A stretch of 32,049 bases of DNA from Candidatus Stercoripulliclostridium pullicola (GTDB lineage Bacteria; Bacillota; Clostridia; Christensenellales; DTU072): positions 1-32,049 of the forward strand of contig JADINF010000140.1 in assembly GCA_017694145.1 (NCBI GenBank), read 5' to 3'. Under the pieces are notes generated by a model, which saw nothing but the letters and a program-made list of their open reading frames with translations, did not search any database and was not told the DNA's origin. Positions 29,779 to 32,049 of this stretch are shown piece by piece. The first letter of the stretch is position 1, and each line of letters begins with the position of its first letter. Position numbers and translations under genes: made by a program.

Positions 29779-32049
29779 TTATTCCTCGTCATCCGCTTCG
29801 TCGTTCTTACGGGAAGCTCTTTTGAGTTTACGTTCCGCGTTCACTTCTTTGATCGCTTCGCCGGTCGCGCTTACGAATGCGCCTACCTTGGAAGCTCCCT
29901 TCTTCAACTTACCCACGGCTTTACCCGTAACGTATTTCACGTAATCGAGATAAGGAACGGGAATGACCACGTGGTCTACCGCGCGCTTACTGACGAGCAC
30001 GTCGAAGGCGACTACCATGAAGTAAACGGCGAGCACGAGGCTGAACGCTCCGAACACGTACATTATAGCCGTCGTGTCGTAGGAAACGGCGAGTACGCCG
30101 TTCGCGTCGTAGCCGGTGACCATATATACGTAAGCGTTATTGACGAAAGCGAATGCCGAATAAAGCGCGAACGCGATATACAGACGGGTTTCTCTGAGAA
30201 GCGCCGCGACGACGAACATCAGCGGAAGCGCGATATATATCGAAGCGGGTTTCATGTTGTTGGCGAACGTCCAGAGCGCGAGGACGGAGGACGCCGCTAT
30301 GAGCGTGAGGTCAATGCGGTTACGGGTACGGAAGTACGCGATGCCGAGCACCACCACTACGAACACTATGAAGATTATCGTCGCCACCACGGACTGCACG
30401 CCCACTTCCGCGAAGTTGTGTCCGAGGAGTCCCTGGAAGTTGAAAGCGTTGGCGGAATACACCGAAGCGCCTTTGACGGTAGCGATATACTTATCGAAAG
30501 CGACGAAGGCGTCGCCCGCCGCGACCTCGTTGAATACGAAAGGCAGGCTTATGAGATAGAAGAGCACGAAGCCGCCGACTATCGCCGAAACGGGAGCGAT
30601 TATGCGCTTGTATTCGCCGTCTTTAAGCGCCTTGTAGATATAATATGCGGTATAGAAAAGTACCGCGGGCACTACGTAAAGCGCGCTCGGCGAAGTCATC
30701 GCCGCGAAGAAATACGCAACCGCCATGCCGATATAACTCTTCTTGTTGAGCAGGAAGTAGAAGGCGAGCACCACGAAGAATGCGACTACGCTTTCGTAGG
30801 ATCCCCAAGCCGCGGAGAGCGAGAAGGTGACCGGTACGAGCGCATAGAAAGACGCGAGCACGGTCGCCGCGGCGTTGCCGTGGCGTTTCTCGATTATCTT
30901 GTAGATCAACGCGACGGTGCCGAGATCTGCGGCTATATTGAAGAGCTTGATGATACATACGACGGCGAGCTCGACGTGGGCGTCGCTCATTTTCATTGCG
31001 GAAAGCGCCCTGCCGATCGCTCCGGCAAGCGTGGACAGATACATCGTCACGGGCATGAGCGTCGTATATGCGGAATAGTATTGATAGAGATAGATCGTCC
31101 CTATCTTGGCGGAAAGCGAACCCATATAAGCTTCGCGTGTAAGGTCGTAGCCGTACTCATTCGAAACGATGGAAGAGCTTCCCGAAATTGCGGTCTGGAT
31201 AAGCGTGATGAGCAACCTTATCAACGCGGCGACGCCGAGCGTGATAAGCAAGCCCGCGGTCTTGGAAGAAACGATCTTCTCGTAGAATTTGTTTTCCGTT
31301 TTTACTCCCTCGAAAGCGAGCGTTCTCGAACGCATGACGTAGAAAACGTAAGCGAGCACGAGAGTCGCCACTCCGCCGAGAACGACGTAAACGACGTTGG
31401 TGGAGGTCGCCTGACCGTAGACCGCGCTCGTCAGAGCGTAATAGCCGTAAGCGTCCTTGTCTTCCTGAGTAAGAGTCGCGCTGTCGACGAGGGTGAGTTT
31501 GACGGATTTGACGTAGACTACGGCGTTGACGGGGTTGTTTTCGTTACCCACGTTGATGGCGAGGTTGAATTCTCTCGTGCCGTCGGTGTGGAAATAGAAA
31601 GTATCCGTTCCGCTCCTCGCGGTAGTTATAACGGAAGCCTTATCGCCCTCTCCGATATTGAAGGAAGGATTCTCGGTGAAACCGATATACAGACCGGCGT
31701 AATAATCGATATCGTCGGTGGTGTCGTAATCGGCTATCGAGTCGACGTCGTAAACGTACTCGATCTTATAATCCGAATAAGGCTTGAGGTAAACGGTCTG
31801 GCTCGCGGTAGCGTAACCGGCGTTTACCGTATTGATCTTGAGACCTTCGGCGTTGGTGCTGAAGACCGAAGAAGCCGAAGCCCCGTGACCGGCGGAAAGA
31901 TTCCATTCCGCGGTGAGCGCGGAAAAATCTTTATAATAAAAATCGCCTTCCGTGGTCGAGAAGGTCAGAATCTGCGTGTCGTAATCTCTGACGATCTTGC
32001 CGGTGCAACCGGTAAGAACGAGCGCGGTAAGCGCGAGCAGTACGACTGC
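29779..32049 (-). CDS. Lipoprotein-anchored polytopic membrane protein, GT-C glycosyltransferase-like (N-terminus clipped)
   Basis: 756 residues are in the window; the frame is open to the edge, so only a short N-terminal stretch is missing. The first visible residues are a hydrophobic signal ending in a lipobox, LTGC. A beta-rich, Asp/Tyr/Thr-rich extracytoplasmic domain of about 200 residues follows. Then come about 12-13 membrane helices and a charged cytoplasmic tail (KRASRKNDEADDEE). The helix pair around AAWGSYESVVAFFVVLAF resembles the WGQxD-type loop of GT-C/DUF2029-like sugar transferases, with Ser and Glu in place of Gln and Asp. I do not recognise a named family. A GTG at 31551 could be read as a start, but it lies inside the domain and has continuous coding upstream. 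Confidence 0.8.
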   Translation of the reverse strand, partial: AVVLLALTALVLTGCTGKIVRDYDTQILTFSTTEGDFYYKDFSALTAEWNLSAGHGASASSVFSTNAEGLKINTVNAGYATASQTVYLKPYSDYKIEYVYDVDSIADYDTTDDIDYYAGLYIGFTENPSFNIGEGDKASVITTARSGTDTFYFHTDGTREFNLAINVGNENNPVNAVVYVKSVKLTLVDSATLTQEDKDAYGYYALTSAVYGQATSTNVVYVVLGGVATLVLAYVFYVMRSRTLAFEGVKTENKFYEKIVSSKTAGLLITLGVAALIRLLITLIQTAISGSSSIVSNEYGYDLTREAYMGSLSAKIGTIYLYQYYSAYTTLMPVTMYLSTLAGAIGRALSAMKMSDAHVELAVVCIIKLFNIAADLGTVALIYKIIEKRHGNAAATVLASFYALVPVTFSLSAAWGSYESVVAFFVVLAFYFLLNKKSYIGMAVAYFFAAMTSPSALYVVPAVLFYTAYYIYKALKDGEYKRIIAPVSAIVGGFVLFYLISLPFVFNEVAAGDAFVAFDKYIATVKGASVYSANAFNFQGLLGHNFAEVGVQSVVATIIFIVFVVVVLGIAYFRTRNRIDLTLIAASSVLALWTFANNMKPASIYIALPLMFVVAALLRETRLYIAFALYSAFAFVNNAYVYMVTGYDANGVLAVSYDTTAIMYVFGAFSLVLAVYFMVVAFDVLVSKRAVDHVVIPVPYLDYVKYVTGKAVGKLKKGASKVGAFVSATGEAIKEVNAERKLKRASRKNDEADDEE

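Noticed and set aside
31551..31553. Internal GTG as start of the membrane protein (590 residues)
   Set aside because: Coding sequence continues upstream without a stop to the window edge and includes a lipobox signal, so the gene starts outside the window.

Overview
The window is a dense block of bacterial housekeeping genes, all on the minus strand. Gene order, gene families and signals point to an anaerobic Gram-positive-type bacterium of the Bacillota, most likely an uncultured Clostridia-like lineage. The evidence is a HrcA/CIRCE-controlled hrcA-grpE-dnaK-dnaJ cluster next to lepA-hemW and prmA-mtaB, a DnaK without the Gram-negative insertion, TrmFO and an HslV with a short leader, strong AAGGAGG-type ribosome sites, and consensus sigma-A promoters. 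The exact family cannot be fixed from this sequence alone. No rRNA, tRNA, CRISPR array, insertion sequence or prophage gene was seen.

Layout in the direction of transcription (high to low coordinates). (A) 32049-29779: 3'-complete but N-terminally clipped gene for a membrane protein that joins a lipoprotein-type N-terminus to a polytopic, glycosyltransferase-C-like domain. (B) 29723-12031: a tightly packed run, yifB/comM - dprA - topA - trmFO - hslV - hslU - hisS - aspS - rseC-like - trxA - glyA - iscS - iscU - lepA - hemW, with gaps below 50 bases and many overlaps, closed by a hairpin terminator near 11985. (C) 11936-1833: a perfect sigma-A promoter overlapping a CIRCE operator, then hrcA - grpE - dnaK - dnaJ - prmA - mtaB - HIT protein - ABC transporter. 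(D) 1798-1504: a single-gene rpsU unit with its own consensus promoter and strong terminator. (E) 1360-1: an unrecognised 135-residue gene, then the 5' part of dnaG, whose frame has no ATG, GTG or TTG at the expected start.

Functionally, region B combines DNA uptake and processing (DprA, YifB), supercoiling (TopA), tRNA modification and charging (TrmFO, HisS, AspS), two-component proteolysis (HslUV), thiol redox and iron-sulfur assembly (TrxA, RseC-like, IscS, IscU), one-carbon supply (GlyA) and translation fidelity (LepA). GlyA makes the methylene-folate that TrmFO uses. IscS/IscU can supply clusters to the radical-SAM proteins HemW and MtaB. Region C is the heat-shock operon extended by translation-related modification genes and an exporter-like ABC protein. 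Compared with Bacillus subtilis, rsmE is absent between prmA and mtaB, xerC/codV is absent between trmFO and hslV, codY does not follow hslU, and yqeY does not follow rpsU.
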